Shown piece by piece: positions 38,844-47,470 of a stretch of 50,422 nucleotides of DNA. Every line of letters starts with the position of its first letter. The first letter of the stretch is position 1. Under the pieces are notes generated by a model, which saw nothing but the letters and a program-made list of their open reading frames with translations, ran no database searches and was not told the DNA's origin. Source of the DNA: Hyphomicrobiales bacterium. Lineage in GTDB: Bacteria; Pseudomonadota; Alphaproteobacteria; Rhizobiales; Methyloligellaceae. The position numbers and the translations under genes are program-made. Location: assembly GCA_021775525.1 (NCBI GenBank), contig JAJFHQ010000087.1, positions 1 to 50,422 of the forward strand, read 5' to 3'.

Positions 38844-40898
38844 GTGTTTCGTTCCCGAAAACCAGCCAGGAAGACCAAATCGAGGACACCCACAAAGCGT
38901 AAGCGGGTGAGCCGCGCGGCCCCGAGACGCAAGTCCGGTTCTGAACATTTTTTTGATTTCATGTTCGGCGCATCCCCCAGGAAATCACGAGCAAAATCTC
39001 GCAAAAAACGGAATTGGGATGCAGCAGGGAGTGTATTCTACTGGGGCGGGGTTGCAGCATTGTGGGCCGCTATTCTTCTTGGTGGAATGATTGCCTATGT
39101 GAGCGTCACCATGCCGCCGGAAGTTCTGGCCAATATCAGGAAGCGTCCACCCAACGTGACCCTGGTGGCGAGCGATGGATCCGTCATCGCCGAACGCGGA
39201 TTGCGGCGTGGTCATATCCGCCTGAAACACATGCCGCGCTATCTCATCAATGCGGTGCTGGCGACAGAAGACCGCAGGTTCCGCTCCCACTTCGGAGTAG
39301 ACCCGATCGGTCTGGCGCGGGCCATGATCAAGAATATTCAGGCCGGGGCGGTGGTCGAGGGCGGCAGCACGATCACCCAGCAGCTGGCCAAGAATGTTTT
39401 CCTGACACCCGAGCGCACGATCGCTCGCAAACTTCAGGAAGCGATCCTGGCCGTCTGGCTTGAAACGCGGTTGGGCAAGAACGAGATCCTGGAGCTTTAT
39501 CTCAACAGAGTGTATTTCGGCGCTGGTACGTACGGAATCGAGGCTGCTGCAAAGCGTTACTTCGGCAAGTCAGCGAGGAAAGTATCCGTGGCCGAGGCGG
39601 CGCTTCTGGCCGGTCTGCTGAAAGCCCCCTCGCGATATGCACCGACTAGGAGCCCACGCCTTGCGGAAGAACGTGCGGCCATTGTCCTGACCAATATGGT
39701 GGATGCAAAACTGCTCTCGCCGTCCAAGGCCATGGCGGCAATGTCTCAGCCCGCGACTGTACGCAACCCAAGCGGTATCTCCGGCTATGAATATGCTGCT
39801 GACTGGGTGATGGAAATTCTTCCCGGTTTATTAGGCGAATGGCGCACAGACGTGATCGTGGAGACCACGATCGACCCGGTGCTTCAGCGAAAGGCTCAAT
39901 CGCTCATCGGAAAAGCCATGGCGGAACAAGGACCGGCCCGCAAGGCCGGGCAGGCAGCAGCGCTCGTGCTCGATACGCAAGGTGCCGTGAAAGCGCTGAT
40001 CGGCGGCAAGTCATACAAGCAGAGCCAGTATAACCGTGTGGTGAAATCCCACCGCCAGCCAGGGTCGGCGTTCAAGCCCTTTGTTTACTTGGCCGCACTG
40101 GAATCGGGGCTGACCCCCGATACGGTGATCGAGGATGGACCGGTAAACATCAATGGTTGGCGACCAAAAAATTACAAGAACGAGTATCTGGGTGCCATCA
40201 CCATGCGCACGGCCCTGGCCAAGTCTGTCAACACGGTTGCGGTGAGGCTCACCATGGAAGCTGGCCGTTGGCGGGTGATGCGCACGGCACGCCGTCTAGG
40301 CATCGAATCCGATATTCACGACAACCCCTCGCTGGCGCTCGGTACCGCCGAAGTAACGTTGCTCGAGCTGGTGTCGTCATACGTGCCGTTTGCTAATGGC
40401 GGCTACGTGACCGCGCCGCATATCGTCAAACGCATCCGCACTCCAAAGGGCAAAACCGTCTATCAGCGCCGCACCACGGGCAGCCCTCGTGCCGTGGCGC
40501 TTCCGTATGTGGGCGCCATGAACGAGATGATGCATGGCACCATAGTGTCAGGCACCGGCAAGCGCGCTGCATTACCCGATCGCCCGGCGGCCGGAAAGAC
40601 GGGCACCACCCAGAATTTCCGTGACGCCTGGTTTATAGGGTACACGGCCAACTATGTGGCAGGCGTCTGGGTGGGCAATGATGACGGGAAGCCCATGATG
40701 GGTGTTACTGGCGGAACTTTGCCTGCTGACATCTGGAAAGCAGTGATGATGGAAGCGCATCTGAAAAACAATCCCGCGCCACTGCCTGGAGCTTCTGCGC
40801 CGGCCCTTGCACAGCATGTCCCGGCACCAGGCGCTCAGTCAGAGTCCAAGCGCACCTTCTTCCAGCGTGTGTTGGGAGTATTTGCGCCTCGAGGCTAG
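38844..40898 (+). CDS. Class A penicillin-binding protein (PBP1 family glycosyltransferase/transpeptidase)
   Basis: A 684-residue bifunctional peptidoglycan synthase. A very basic cytoplasmic N-terminus (many Arg/Lys to about 57) is followed by one membrane anchor (about 62-88). The glycosyltransferase has catalytic Glu142 in ATEDRRFRSHFGVD and GGSTITQQLAKNVFLTPERT. The transpeptidase has SAFK in QPGSAFKPF, SVN in AKSVNTVAV and KTG in AGKTGTTQNF. I place the start at GTG 38844, with GGAGGG seven bases upstream; the frame can be extended to a TTG at 38790. Its stop overlaps the convergent metallopeptidase gene's stop in a shared CTAG. Confidence 0.94.
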   Translation: MFRSRKPARKTKSRTPTKRKRVSRAAPRRKSGSEHFFDFMFGASPRKSRAKSRKKRNWDAAGSVFYWGGVAALWAAILLGGMIAYVSVTMPPEVLANIRKRPPNVTLVASDGSVIAERGLRRGHIRLKHMPRYLINAVLATEDRRFRSHFGVDPIGLARAMIKNIQAGAVVEGGSTITQQLAKNVFLTPERTIARKLQEAILAVWLETRLGKNEILELYLNRVYFGAGTYGIEAAAKRYFGKSARKVSVAEAALLAGLLKAPSRYAPTRSPRLAEERAAIVLTNMVDAKLLSPSKAMAAMSQPATVRNPSGISGYEYAADWVMEILPGLLGEWRTDVIVETTIDPVLQRKAQSLIGKAMAEQGPARKAGQAAALVLDTQGAVKALIGGKSYKQSQYNRVVKSHRQPGSAFKPFVYLAALESGLTPDTVIEDGPVNINGWRPKNYKNEYLGAITMRTALAKSVNTVAVRLTMEAGRWRVMRTARRLGIESDIHDNPSLALGTAEVTLLELVSSYVPFANGGYVTAPHIVKRIRTPKGKTVYQRRTTGSPRAVALPYVGAMNEMMHGTIVSGTGKRAALPDRPAAGKTGTTQNFRDAWFIGYTANYVAGVWVGNDDGKPMMGVTGGTLPADIWKAVMMEAHLKNNPAPLPGASAPALAQHVPAPGAQSESKRTFFQRVLGVFAPRG

Positions 40899-41638
40899 TG
40901 AATATCTGCACCGTAGCTGTGCAGTCCGGCACCATTCTTCTTGAGCCAGGATTTTGCTTTGTCCATCCCCGGGCAGGTGTCCCGCACGTGGACCCAGAAC
41001 TGCTTGCCGTGGTTCATCTCGCGCAAATGCGCGACTTCATGGGCCGCGAGATAATCAAGCACATTTGGAGGGGCAAGGATCATCCGCCAGGAAAAGTTCA
41101 GAACACCAGATGCGGAACAAGACCCCCACCGGCTTGATTGATCCCGTACCGTAATCCGCTTCGGGCGGACGTTTAGGTTATCTGCGTGGACGGCGCATCG
41201 CGTGGACAGATCCTCACGCGCCTGCCGTTTAAGCCAGTCTTTCAGCCGCCTCGGTGCATGTTCCAGGGCCCCTGCGACGTAAATCAGGGGAGTGTCCGGC
41301 CCGTCTTCTATCCAAACCACGCCGCGCTGCTTGCTGTCGGGCGTGAAACACAGCAGATGATCATCCCCGCGGAGCGGCAACATCACGCCATCGGCAAACG
41401 GGATCGGACTGGGTAGCGCCGCAAGGCGTTTTTGTAGCCAGTCGAAATGCTTGGTGAGAAAGCTCCCGGCTTCCTCGAGGCTGGCGTGTCCCGGCACGGT
41501 CAGAACCGCACCGCGTTTCGCCTCGTTCACGGTCAGGGATATGCGGCGCGCGCGCGGATTACGCCGAACCAGCACCGGCGCATCAAGACCTGCCGTTTTC
41601 ATTTGGAAGGTTTCAGGCTTTCTGCGTGAAAACATCAA
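40895..41638 (-). CDS. YgjP-type (DUF45) zinc metallopeptidase domain protein
   Basis: A 247-residue protein. The zinc motif HEVAH at 200-204 is followed by His210 in REMNHGKQFW, matching the M48-like YgjP/SprT pattern. RDQSSRWGSCSASGVLNFSWRMILAP just before it is also characteristic. No signal or membrane helix is visible. Cellular role is unknown. Its stop codon overlaps that of the penicillin-binding protein. Confidence 0.9.
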   Translation of the reverse strand: MMFSRRKPETFQMKTAGLDAPVLVRRNPRARRISLTVNEAKRGAVLTVPGHASLEEAGSFLTKHFDWLQKRLAALPSPIPFADGVMLPLRGDDHLLCFTPDSKQRGVVWIEDGPDTPLIYVAGALEHAPRRLKDWLKRQAREDLSTRCAVHADNLNVRPKRITVRDQSSRWGSCSASGVLNFSWRMILAPPNVLDYLAAHEVAHLREMNHGKQFWVHVRDTCPGMDKAKSWLKKNGAGLHSYGADIH

Positions 41639-41693
41639 GGGGGCACCGGGCTCGAATCAATGACAGCTACCAGCCTATCAAAGTGAGCGGCAG

Positions 41694-43001
41694 TTAGGCC
41701 AATTCCCTTGTCTTTTTCCTCGAAGGCTTCTTCACAGCCCGTACGGCACGTTTCACCACATTGAGCTTGCGGGTTTGGGTGGCCATGAATTCTGATATGC
41801 GCGGTGCTATTTCGGAACGAAAGCGAGATCCGTTGAAGACGCCGTAATGTCCAACACCCTTTTGCAGATAGTGGACACGGGAGGATTCGGGCAAAGAGGA
41901 ACACATTGTATGCGCGGCCTCAGTTTGGCCGACGCCGGAAATATCGTCTTTTTCGCCTTCAACCGTCATCAATGCCGTGCGCTTGATTTTCGAAGGGTCG
42001 ACCGGTATGCCCCGATGAGTCATCTCACCCTTGGGCAACGCATGTCGGATGAAAACCGTATCGACGGTTTGCAAATAAAACGCAGCATCAAGGTCCATCA
42101 CCGCAAGGTACTCATCGTAGAAGTCACGGTGCTTGTCTGCTGAATCTCCATCACCCTCAATAAGGTGACGGAACAGCTCCTTGTGGGCGTCCATATGCCG
42201 GTCAAGATTCATCGTCATGAACCCGGTGAGCTGGAGGAATCCTGGATAGACCGCCCGCGCCACGCCGGGATGTGGCCATGGCACCTGCATGATGACGTTA
42301 CTCCTGAACCACTCGATGGAGTGTTGTTCAGCCATCTTGTTGACCTCGGTCGGGTTGACCCTCGTATCCAGGGGTCCGCCCATCAAAGTCATGGAGTGCG
42401 GTGTTGCCCGATCATTTGATGCTTCCATCAAGGACACGGCTGCCAGAACCGGCACGGAAGGCTGGCACACCGCCATGACATGCACATCACCTCCGAAGAA
42501 ATGAAACATGCTGATCAGGTAGTCGATAAAGTCGTCGAGATCGAATGTACCCTTGATCACCGGAACGCTGCGTGCGTCTACCCAATCTGTGATGTAGACG
42601 TCATGTCTTTCCAGCATGGTCTGGACGGTCCCGCGCAAGAGGGTGGCATAGTGACCGGACATCGGCGCGACAATCAGAACCTTTGATTTGTTTTCCTTCT
42701 GGACTTGGGGGAAGTCACGCTTGAAGTGGCGTATCTCACAAAATGGTTTGCGCCAGACAACCTCTTCACTCACAGGAATGGCCTGCCCCTCGATCTCGAC
42801 TTCCTTGATGCCGAAGGAGGGCTTGCCGTATCTGCGAGTGGTGCGTTCAAAGATCTCGCAAGCCGCCGCAATAGACTTTCCAAGCGGTGTGTGGGTCATC
42901 GGATTAAGCGGATTGCTCAGCGCCAGTTTGGTCATATCCGAGATGGCGCGGAACGGCGCCAGAATGGCATGATTCAGTTCAAAGGCTTGATAGAGAGGCA
43001 C
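41694..43001 (-). CDS. phaZ: Intracellular polyhydroxyalkanoate depolymerase (PhaZ)
   Basis: A 435-residue alpha/beta hydrolase mobilising stored polyhydroxyalkanoate granules. The nucleophile is Cys179 in VMAVCQPSVPVL, as in intracellular PhaZ depolymerases. APMSGHYATLLRGTV, YITDWVDARSVPV and the C-terminal GVGHYGVFNGSRFR are family hallmarks. GTG at 43001 is the start: AGGAG lies six bases upstream, whereas the slightly earlier in-frame TTG at 43007 would touch it. The Lys/Arg-rich tail may bind DNA or granules. Two PhaR-like palindromes lie just upstream. Confidence 0.95.
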   Translation of the reverse strand: MPLYQAFELNHAILAPFRAISDMTKLALSNPLNPMTHTPLGKSIAAACEIFERTTRRYGKPSFGIKEVEIEGQAIPVSEEVVWRKPFCEIRHFKRDFPQVQKENKSKVLIVAPMSGHYATLLRGTVQTMLERHDVYITDWVDARSVPVIKGTFDLDDFIDYLISMFHFFGGDVHVMAVCQPSVPVLAAVSLMEASNDRATPHSMTLMGGPLDTRVNPTEVNKMAEQHSIEWFRSNVIMQVPWPHPGVARAVYPGFLQLTGFMTMNLDRHMDAHKELFRHLIEGDGDSADKHRDFYDEYLAVMDLDAAFYLQTVDTVFIRHALPKGEMTHRGIPVDPSKIKRTALMTVEGEKDDISGVGQTEAAHTMCSSLPESSRVHYLQKGVGHYGVFNGSRFRSEIAPRISEFMATQTRKLNVVKRAVRAVKKPSRKKTRELA

Positions 43002-43021
43002 AGGCAACTCCTGAAATTATG

Positions 43022-43063
43022 TTGCAGTGCAATATATATATGATGCAGTTGCTAAGTGCAACT
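43022..43063 (-). promoter_or_regulatory. Two TGCA-rich palindromes upstream of phaZ, PhaR-like
   Basis: TTGCAGTGCAA (43022-43032) is a perfect 5-1-5 palindrome. A second element (43047-43063) has 6-base arms AGTTGC and GCAACT. A TATATATAT tract lies between. TGC/GCA-rich dyads are described for PhaR, the repressor that links granule proteins to stored polymer in alphaproteobacteria, so PhaR control of phaZ is a reasonable inference. The regulator gene is not in the window. Confidence 0.5.
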
Positions 43064-43132
43064 CGGGATATCGGGAGATTTCGAAAAAACCGTGGATATT
43101 AAAGTGTTTATCCGAATAAGAAAAAAGCTGCC

Positions 43133-43732
43133 CTAGAGGTGTTTGGCGATGCCTTTGGCCATTTTCTCCACCCCGGTACCATAAGCGAAATGGGCGAGAT
43201 ACTCGCCTTCAGGGCTCATGAGATAGACGATGCTGGAATGATCCATCAAATAGTCAGTGGACGAATCATCCTTCGAGCGGGCGTAGTAGATGCGGTATGC
43301 CTTGGCCACGGCGCGAACTTCCTCAAGGCTTCCCGTCAGGCCCACAAGGCTTTTATGAAAATTGCCGACATATTCCTTCATCTGCTCAACGGTATCGCGT
43401 TGAGGGTCAATGGTGATGAAAACCGGTGTGACTTTTTCAGCCTCTTTGCCCAGTTCATCAAGTGCTGCGGAAATGACCTGCAACTCGGCGGGACAGACGT
43501 CCGGGCAGAAGGTGTAGCCGAAATAGACAAGCGTGAAACGACCCTTGAAATCCGCTTCCGTGACGCGACGCCCGGTATGCTCAGTGAGCGTGAACGGCCC
43601 GCCAATGAGCGCCTTGCCCGAAGAAACCTGCTTTGGGCCGCTGTTGGTGTTTTGCAGCATGTAAAGGCCAAGCGCGGACACGCCGCCAGCCAAAAAACCA
43701 AGCATGATCAGGATGGTCAGGCGTTTCTTCAT
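43133..43732 (-). CDS. SCO1/SenC family copper chaperone for cytochrome c oxidase
   Basis: A 199-residue membrane-anchored thioredoxin-fold protein. One N-terminal helix (LTILIMLGFLAGGVSALGLY) holds it on the periplasmic side. The copper site is CPDVC (Cys76, Cys80) plus His165 in MDHSSIVYL. It delivers copper to, or reduces, the CuA site of cytochrome oxidase. The frame extends 13 codons upstream of the chosen ATG (43732). It is divergent from regB, echoing the senC-regA/regB locus of Rhodobacter. Confidence 0.93.
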   Translation of the reverse strand: MKKRLTILIMLGFLAGGVSALGLYMLQNTNSGPKQVSSGKALIGGPFTLTEHTGRRVTEADFKGRFTLVYFGYTFCPDVCPAELQVISAALDELGKEAEKVTPVFITIDPQRDTVEQMKEYVGNFHKSLVGLTGSLEEVRAVAKAYRIYYARSKDDSSTDYLMDHSSIVYLMSPEGEYLAHFAYGTGVEKMAKGIAKHL

Positions 43733-43959
43733 TTCGTACGGGTTCCCATGTTTCTGACAGTTTGGAGTCATCAGCGCCTATGGGGGCGAAGTTGTGTGCT
43801 CGCGTCAACCCGCCTCGCGCAACTGTGAGAGCGGCGAATTGTCCTAAGCGCGTGCCAGCTTGCGCGTCATGCTTATGAATCCATCCCCCGAGGCATTTCG
43901 CAATGTCGAATGGCTTGATAGGGTAGCGCGGCCGTAAGCGCCTGCAGTGATAAACCTGG

Positions 43960-45324
43960 GTGAAAGCCTTTATGCCCCCCGTTCAGTCCAAGACATCGGA
44001 TGAGAATACCAGCAGGCTGCGACTCAGGACGATCGTCCGGTTGCGCTGGATTGCCGTGGTGGGACAGGCAGTCACCGTAGCGGCAGTCCATTTCGGTTTC
44101 GGGTTCGAATTACCGATAGGCTTGTGCGCCGCCGTGATTTCATTGTCTGCTTGGTTGAATATATATCTTCGTATCCGGTATGAAGGCCGGCTATGGCTTA
44201 GAAGCGACCTGGCCACGGCGATGCTCGCCTATGATATACTGCAACTGGCTATCCTGCTTTATCTGACCGGTGGTTTGCAGAATCCATTTGCATTTCTGAT
44301 CGTGGCGCCCGTCACGGTGTCGGCCTCAAAACAGCCTTTGTCGCACACATTACTCCTTGGTCTTCTCGTCATAGTCAGCATAACCGCGCTGACCGTGTTG
44401 CATCAGCCGCTTCCCTGGTATCCCGGAGAAACGCTCAATCTCCCATACACTTACGTCTCAGGCGTTTGGGCAGCATTGGTGTCTGGCGCCATATTCTTTG
44501 CGCTGTATGCCCAGAGAATTGCCAAGGAAGCGAGACAAATGTCCGATGCGCTCGCCGCGACCGAGGCTGTGTTGCTACGTGAGCAGAACATGTCGGCCCT
44601 TGATGGGCTGGCGGCAGCGGCCGCCCACGAATTGGGAACACCATTGTCCACCATAGCGGTCGTCGCCACCGAGCTGCAGCGTGAACTGCCAGCTGACGGC
44701 CCGCACTCAGAAGATCTGGCACTGCTCAGGTCACAGGCAGTAAGGTGCCGGGAGATACTGGCAAAACTCTCCGCCGGACAGGATGAACCCGATGCTGTCT
44801 TTTCTCGAATGCCCATCAGCCATCTGCTGGAGGAGGCCGCTGCTCCGCACCGCGTATACGACATCGACATAGATATCGAGGGCGGCCCGGCGGAGGGAGC
44901 CGATCGTGAAGGGGCAAAAGAACCCGTCGGCATGCGCAATCCGGGTATGCTCTATGGTCTTGGGAACCTGATTGAAAACGCAACCGATTTTGCAGAGACC
45001 CGCGTCAGCATCCGGGCTGAATGGGATGGAGATACCGTGACCATCCGGATCTCGGACGATGGCCCGGGCATCGCTCCTCCCATTCGAGACCGGCTGGGTG
45101 AGCCATATGTCACAACCCGTTCCGCCAGCGGAGAGAGCAGTGGTGAGCAGAATGGCGAGGGTCATGGATTGGGACTGGGATTCTTCATTGCCAAGACGTT
45201 GCTTGAGCGATCAGGTGCAAACCTCCAATTCACCAACATGGAAGCCCCTGATCATGGAGCGGTAGTGGTCATAGTCTGGCCGCGCGACGAGATCGAAAAA
45301 GGAACAGAACCTGTACTGGCATGA
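43960..45324 (+). CDS. regB: Redox-sensing histidine kinase RegB/PrrB
   Basis: A 454-residue membrane kinase with six helices in about 30-185. The quinone-sensing motif GGLQNPF lies at 104-110. The H-box AAAAHELGTPLSTIAVVATEL holds phospho-acceptor His223. The redox-active cysteine described for Rhodobacter RegB corresponds to Cys263 in RCREILAKLS. The ATPase domain shows NLIENATDFA, DDGPGI and GLGLGFFIAKTLL. It likely passes phosphate to RegA, 90 bases downstream, under low oxygen. The start may be GTG 43960 or ATG 43972; both have weak ribosome binding sites. Confidence 0.94.
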   Translation: MKAFMPPVQSKTSDENTSRLRLRTIVRLRWIAVVGQAVTVAAVHFGFGFELPIGLCAAVISLSAWLNIYLRIRYEGRLWLRSDLATAMLAYDILQLAILLYLTGGLQNPFAFLIVAPVTVSASKQPLSHTLLLGLLVIVSITALTVLHQPLPWYPGETLNLPYTYVSGVWAALVSGAIFFALYAQRIAKEARQMSDALAATEAVLLREQNMSALDGLAAAAAHELGTPLSTIAVVATELQRELPADGPHSEDLALLRSQAVRCREILAKLSAGQDEPDAVFSRMPISHLLEEAAAPHRVYDIDIDIEGGPAEGADREGAKEPVGMRNPGMLYGLGNLIENATDFAETRVSIRAEWDGDTVTIRISDDGPGIAPPIRDRLGEPYVTTRSASGESSGEQNGEGHGLGLGFFIAKTLLERSGANLQFTNMEAPDHGAVVVIVWPRDEIEKGTEPVLA

Positions 45325-45414
45325 ATGAGCTGTTCCAGCTATATGACGCCCTAGTCGAACAGCGGTGAGAGCGTTACACTTCCCCCCGGCCAGTAAACAG
45401 GCGGATAGAAAACC

Positions 45415-45990
45415 ATGGATACTCAGGACCCGCAGGAAACGCAGGATACTCAAGGCACCAAGGGCAATGAACCCAGGTTGCTGATCGTTGATGATGATCG
45501 CCCATTTCTCCAGCGCATCGGGAGAGCGATGGAGTCGCGTGGTTTTGTGGTGGAGATGGCCGAGAGTGTGAGTGAAGGTCTTGCCCATATAAGCAAGAAG
45601 CCACCGGATTACGCGGTGGTGGACATGCGCCTGGAGGACGGCAACGGGCTCGACGTGATTGCCGTTCTGAAAGAGGTGCACCCGGAGACGCGCGCGGTTG
45701 TACTGACCGGTTACGGGAATATCGCCACTGCGGTTATGGCGGTCAAAATGGGTGCCATCGACTATCTGGCCAAGCCGGCTGACGCAGATGACGTCTACCA
45801 GGCGCTGATGGCCCCACCCGATGCCAAGGCAAAACCGCCGGAAAACCCCATGTCTGCAGACCGGGTGCGCTGGGAACATATCCAGCGCGTTTACGAGCTG
45901 TGCAATCGCAACGTTTCGGAAACAGCGCGCCGGCTGAACATGCACCGCCGCACGCTCCAGCGCATTTTGGCGAAACGCTCACCGAAATAA
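45415..45990 (+). CDS. regA: Response regulator RegA/PrrA/ActR
   Basis: A 191-residue two-domain regulator. The receiver has the acidic pocket VDDD and phospho-acceptor Asp70 in VVDMRLEDGNGLDV, with VVLTGYGNIATAV and the conserved Lys in YLAKPA. A proline-rich linker leads to a Fis-type helix-turn-helix, VSETARRLNMHRRTLQRIL, which is nearly invariant in this family. The N-terminal 17 residues are an unusual polar Asp/Thr/Gln stretch. RegA with RegB controls respiration, photosynthesis and carbon or nitrogen fixation genes in alphaproteobacteria; local targets may include the divergent SCO1 gene. Confidence 0.95.
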   Translation: MDTQDPQETQDTQGTKGNEPRLLIVDDDRPFLQRIGRAMESRGFVVEMAESVSEGLAHISKKPPDYAVVDMRLEDGNGLDVIAVLKEVHPETRAVVLTGYGNIATAVMAVKMGAIDYLAKPADADDVYQALMAPPDAKAKPPENPMSADRVRWEHIQRVYELCNRNVSETARRLNMHRRTLQRILAKRSPK

Positions 45991-46045
45991 CATCTTGACC
46001 TGTTTCAGTATTGATAAGGATTCTGGGGCTTTTTAACCCGCGAGG

Positions 46046-46059
46046 TGCAATTCATTGCA
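46046..46059. promoter_or_regulatory. TGCAA dyad upstream of egtB
   Basis: TGCAA-TTCA-TTGCA is a perfect 5-4-5 inverted repeat in the 187-base gap between regA and egtB, about 120 bases before the egtB start. It may be an operator; no regulator can be assigned. Confidence 0.3.
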
Positions 46060-46177
46060 TCCCTTAATCGTCATCTTCATGACGTAAAGTGCAGCAATGT
46101 AGAGTCGAGTAACATGGCCGCGACTGGCCAATTCCTGCACCGTCGAATAAGGTGCCGATTCGAATCTGGAGGAAATC

Positions 46178-47470
46178 ATGTCCGTGGAACTAACCCCGGC
46201 CTCACCCAAAAGATCCGTCAAGAAAGGTCGTGCGGCCGATTTGTCCGAGCGCCTTTTTGCCACACGCAAATGCTCACTGGCTCTTGCCAAACCCCTGAGC
46301 GATGAAGATCAGGTGGTCCAGGCCATGGAAGATGCCAGCCCGGCCAAGTGGCACCTGGCACACACCACATGGTTCTTCGAGGCATTTCTGCTCACGCAAT
46401 TTGAGGATAGCTACAAGCTGTTCAACGAGGATTTCCTCTACTGTTTCAACTCCTATTACGAGGGGAAGGGTGAGCGGCATCCCAGACATTTTCGCGGACT
46501 CCTGACCCGGCCGGGTGCGGACGAGGTGCGTGCCTACCGCGCCTACGTGGACGAAGCGCTGGAGCGGCTGTTCGAGCAAGGGAGCGACGACGAAACGGTG
46601 CTCGACATCATCGAACTCGGCATCAATCACGAGCAGCAGCATCAGGAATTACTTCTCACAGATATCCTCTCGCTGTTTGCGAGCCAGCCCCTGAAGCCAG
46701 CCTACAAGCAGGTGGCCATATCAGCCGCTGCTAAGTCTCATGCCCCTGCTTACATTTCATTTGATGGCGGCATCGTTGAAGTGGGTCATGAAGGTCAGGG
46801 TTTTTCATATGACAATGAAGGTCCGCGGCACGAGGTTCTGCTTCGGCCCTTCTCGCTTGCGGACCGCTGCGTCTCAAAGGGTGATTGGCTCGAATTCATG
46901 ACCGATGGCGGCTATGAGCGCCACGAACACTGGCTGGCAGACGGCTGGACGGCGGTGCAGAAAGAAGGCTGGCGCGCACCGCTGTACTGGGAAGACCATG
47001 ACGGCGAATGGCGGCAGATGACACTCTCAGGCATTCGCCCTATCGATCCAGCCGCGCCGGTGGCACATGTGAGTTACTTCGAGGCCGACGCATTTGCACG
47101 CTGGGCCGGCATGCGCTTGCCAACGGAATTTGAGTGGGAGAGGGCATCTCAGGGACTTGGAGAAGAGGGCCGTACGCTTGGCAGCAACGCCTTGCGTCCT
47201 TCGCCTGCCGGGAAAGCTGACGGCAACCTGCAGCAAATGTTCGGCGACGTCTGGGAATGGACCCAGAGCCACTACAGTCCATACCCGGGATACCGTCCTC
47301 CGAAAGGTGCGGTCGGTGAATATAACGGCAAGTTCATGAGCGGGCAGTTTGTCCTGAAGGGGGCGTCCTGCGTGACGCCTGGGGGACATTCGCGCGCGAC
47401 ATACCGGAATTTTTTCTATCCCCATCAGCGCTGGCAGTTTATGGGCCTGCGTCTTGCAGAGGACCTATGA
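46178..47470 (+). CDS. egtB: Ergothioneine biosynthesis sulfoxide synthase EgtB
   Basis: A 430-residue non-heme iron enzyme joining trimethyl-histidine (hercynine) to a thiol with oxygen. An N-terminal DinB-like domain carries the likely iron ligands His62 in WHLAHTTWFFE and His151/His155 in NHEQQHQE. The C-terminal FGE-sulfatase domain (about 190-428) has SYFEADAFARWAGMRLPTEFEWE and GNLQQMFGDVWEWTQS. ATG at 46178 has GGAGG five bases upstream. Whether the thiol is gamma-glutamylcysteine or cysteine cannot be read directly. No egtA or egtC is adjacent. It overlaps egtD by four bases. Confidence 0.94.
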   Translation: MSVELTPASPKRSVKKGRAADLSERLFATRKCSLALAKPLSDEDQVVQAMEDASPAKWHLAHTTWFFEAFLLTQFEDSYKLFNEDFLYCFNSYYEGKGERHPRHFRGLLTRPGADEVRAYRAYVDEALERLFEQGSDDETVLDIIELGINHEQQHQELLLTDILSLFASQPLKPAYKQVAISAAAKSHAPAYISFDGGIVEVGHEGQGFSYDNEGPRHEVLLRPFSLADRCVSKGDWLEFMTDGGYERHEHWLADGWTAVQKEGWRAPLYWEDHDGEWRQMTLSGIRPIDPAAPVAHVSYFEADAFARWAGMRLPTEFEWERASQGLGEEGRTLGSNALRPSPAGKADGNLQQMFGDVWEWTQSHYSPYPGYRPPKGAVGEYNGKFMSGQFVLKGASCVTPGGHSRATYRNFFYPHQRWQFMGLRLAEDL

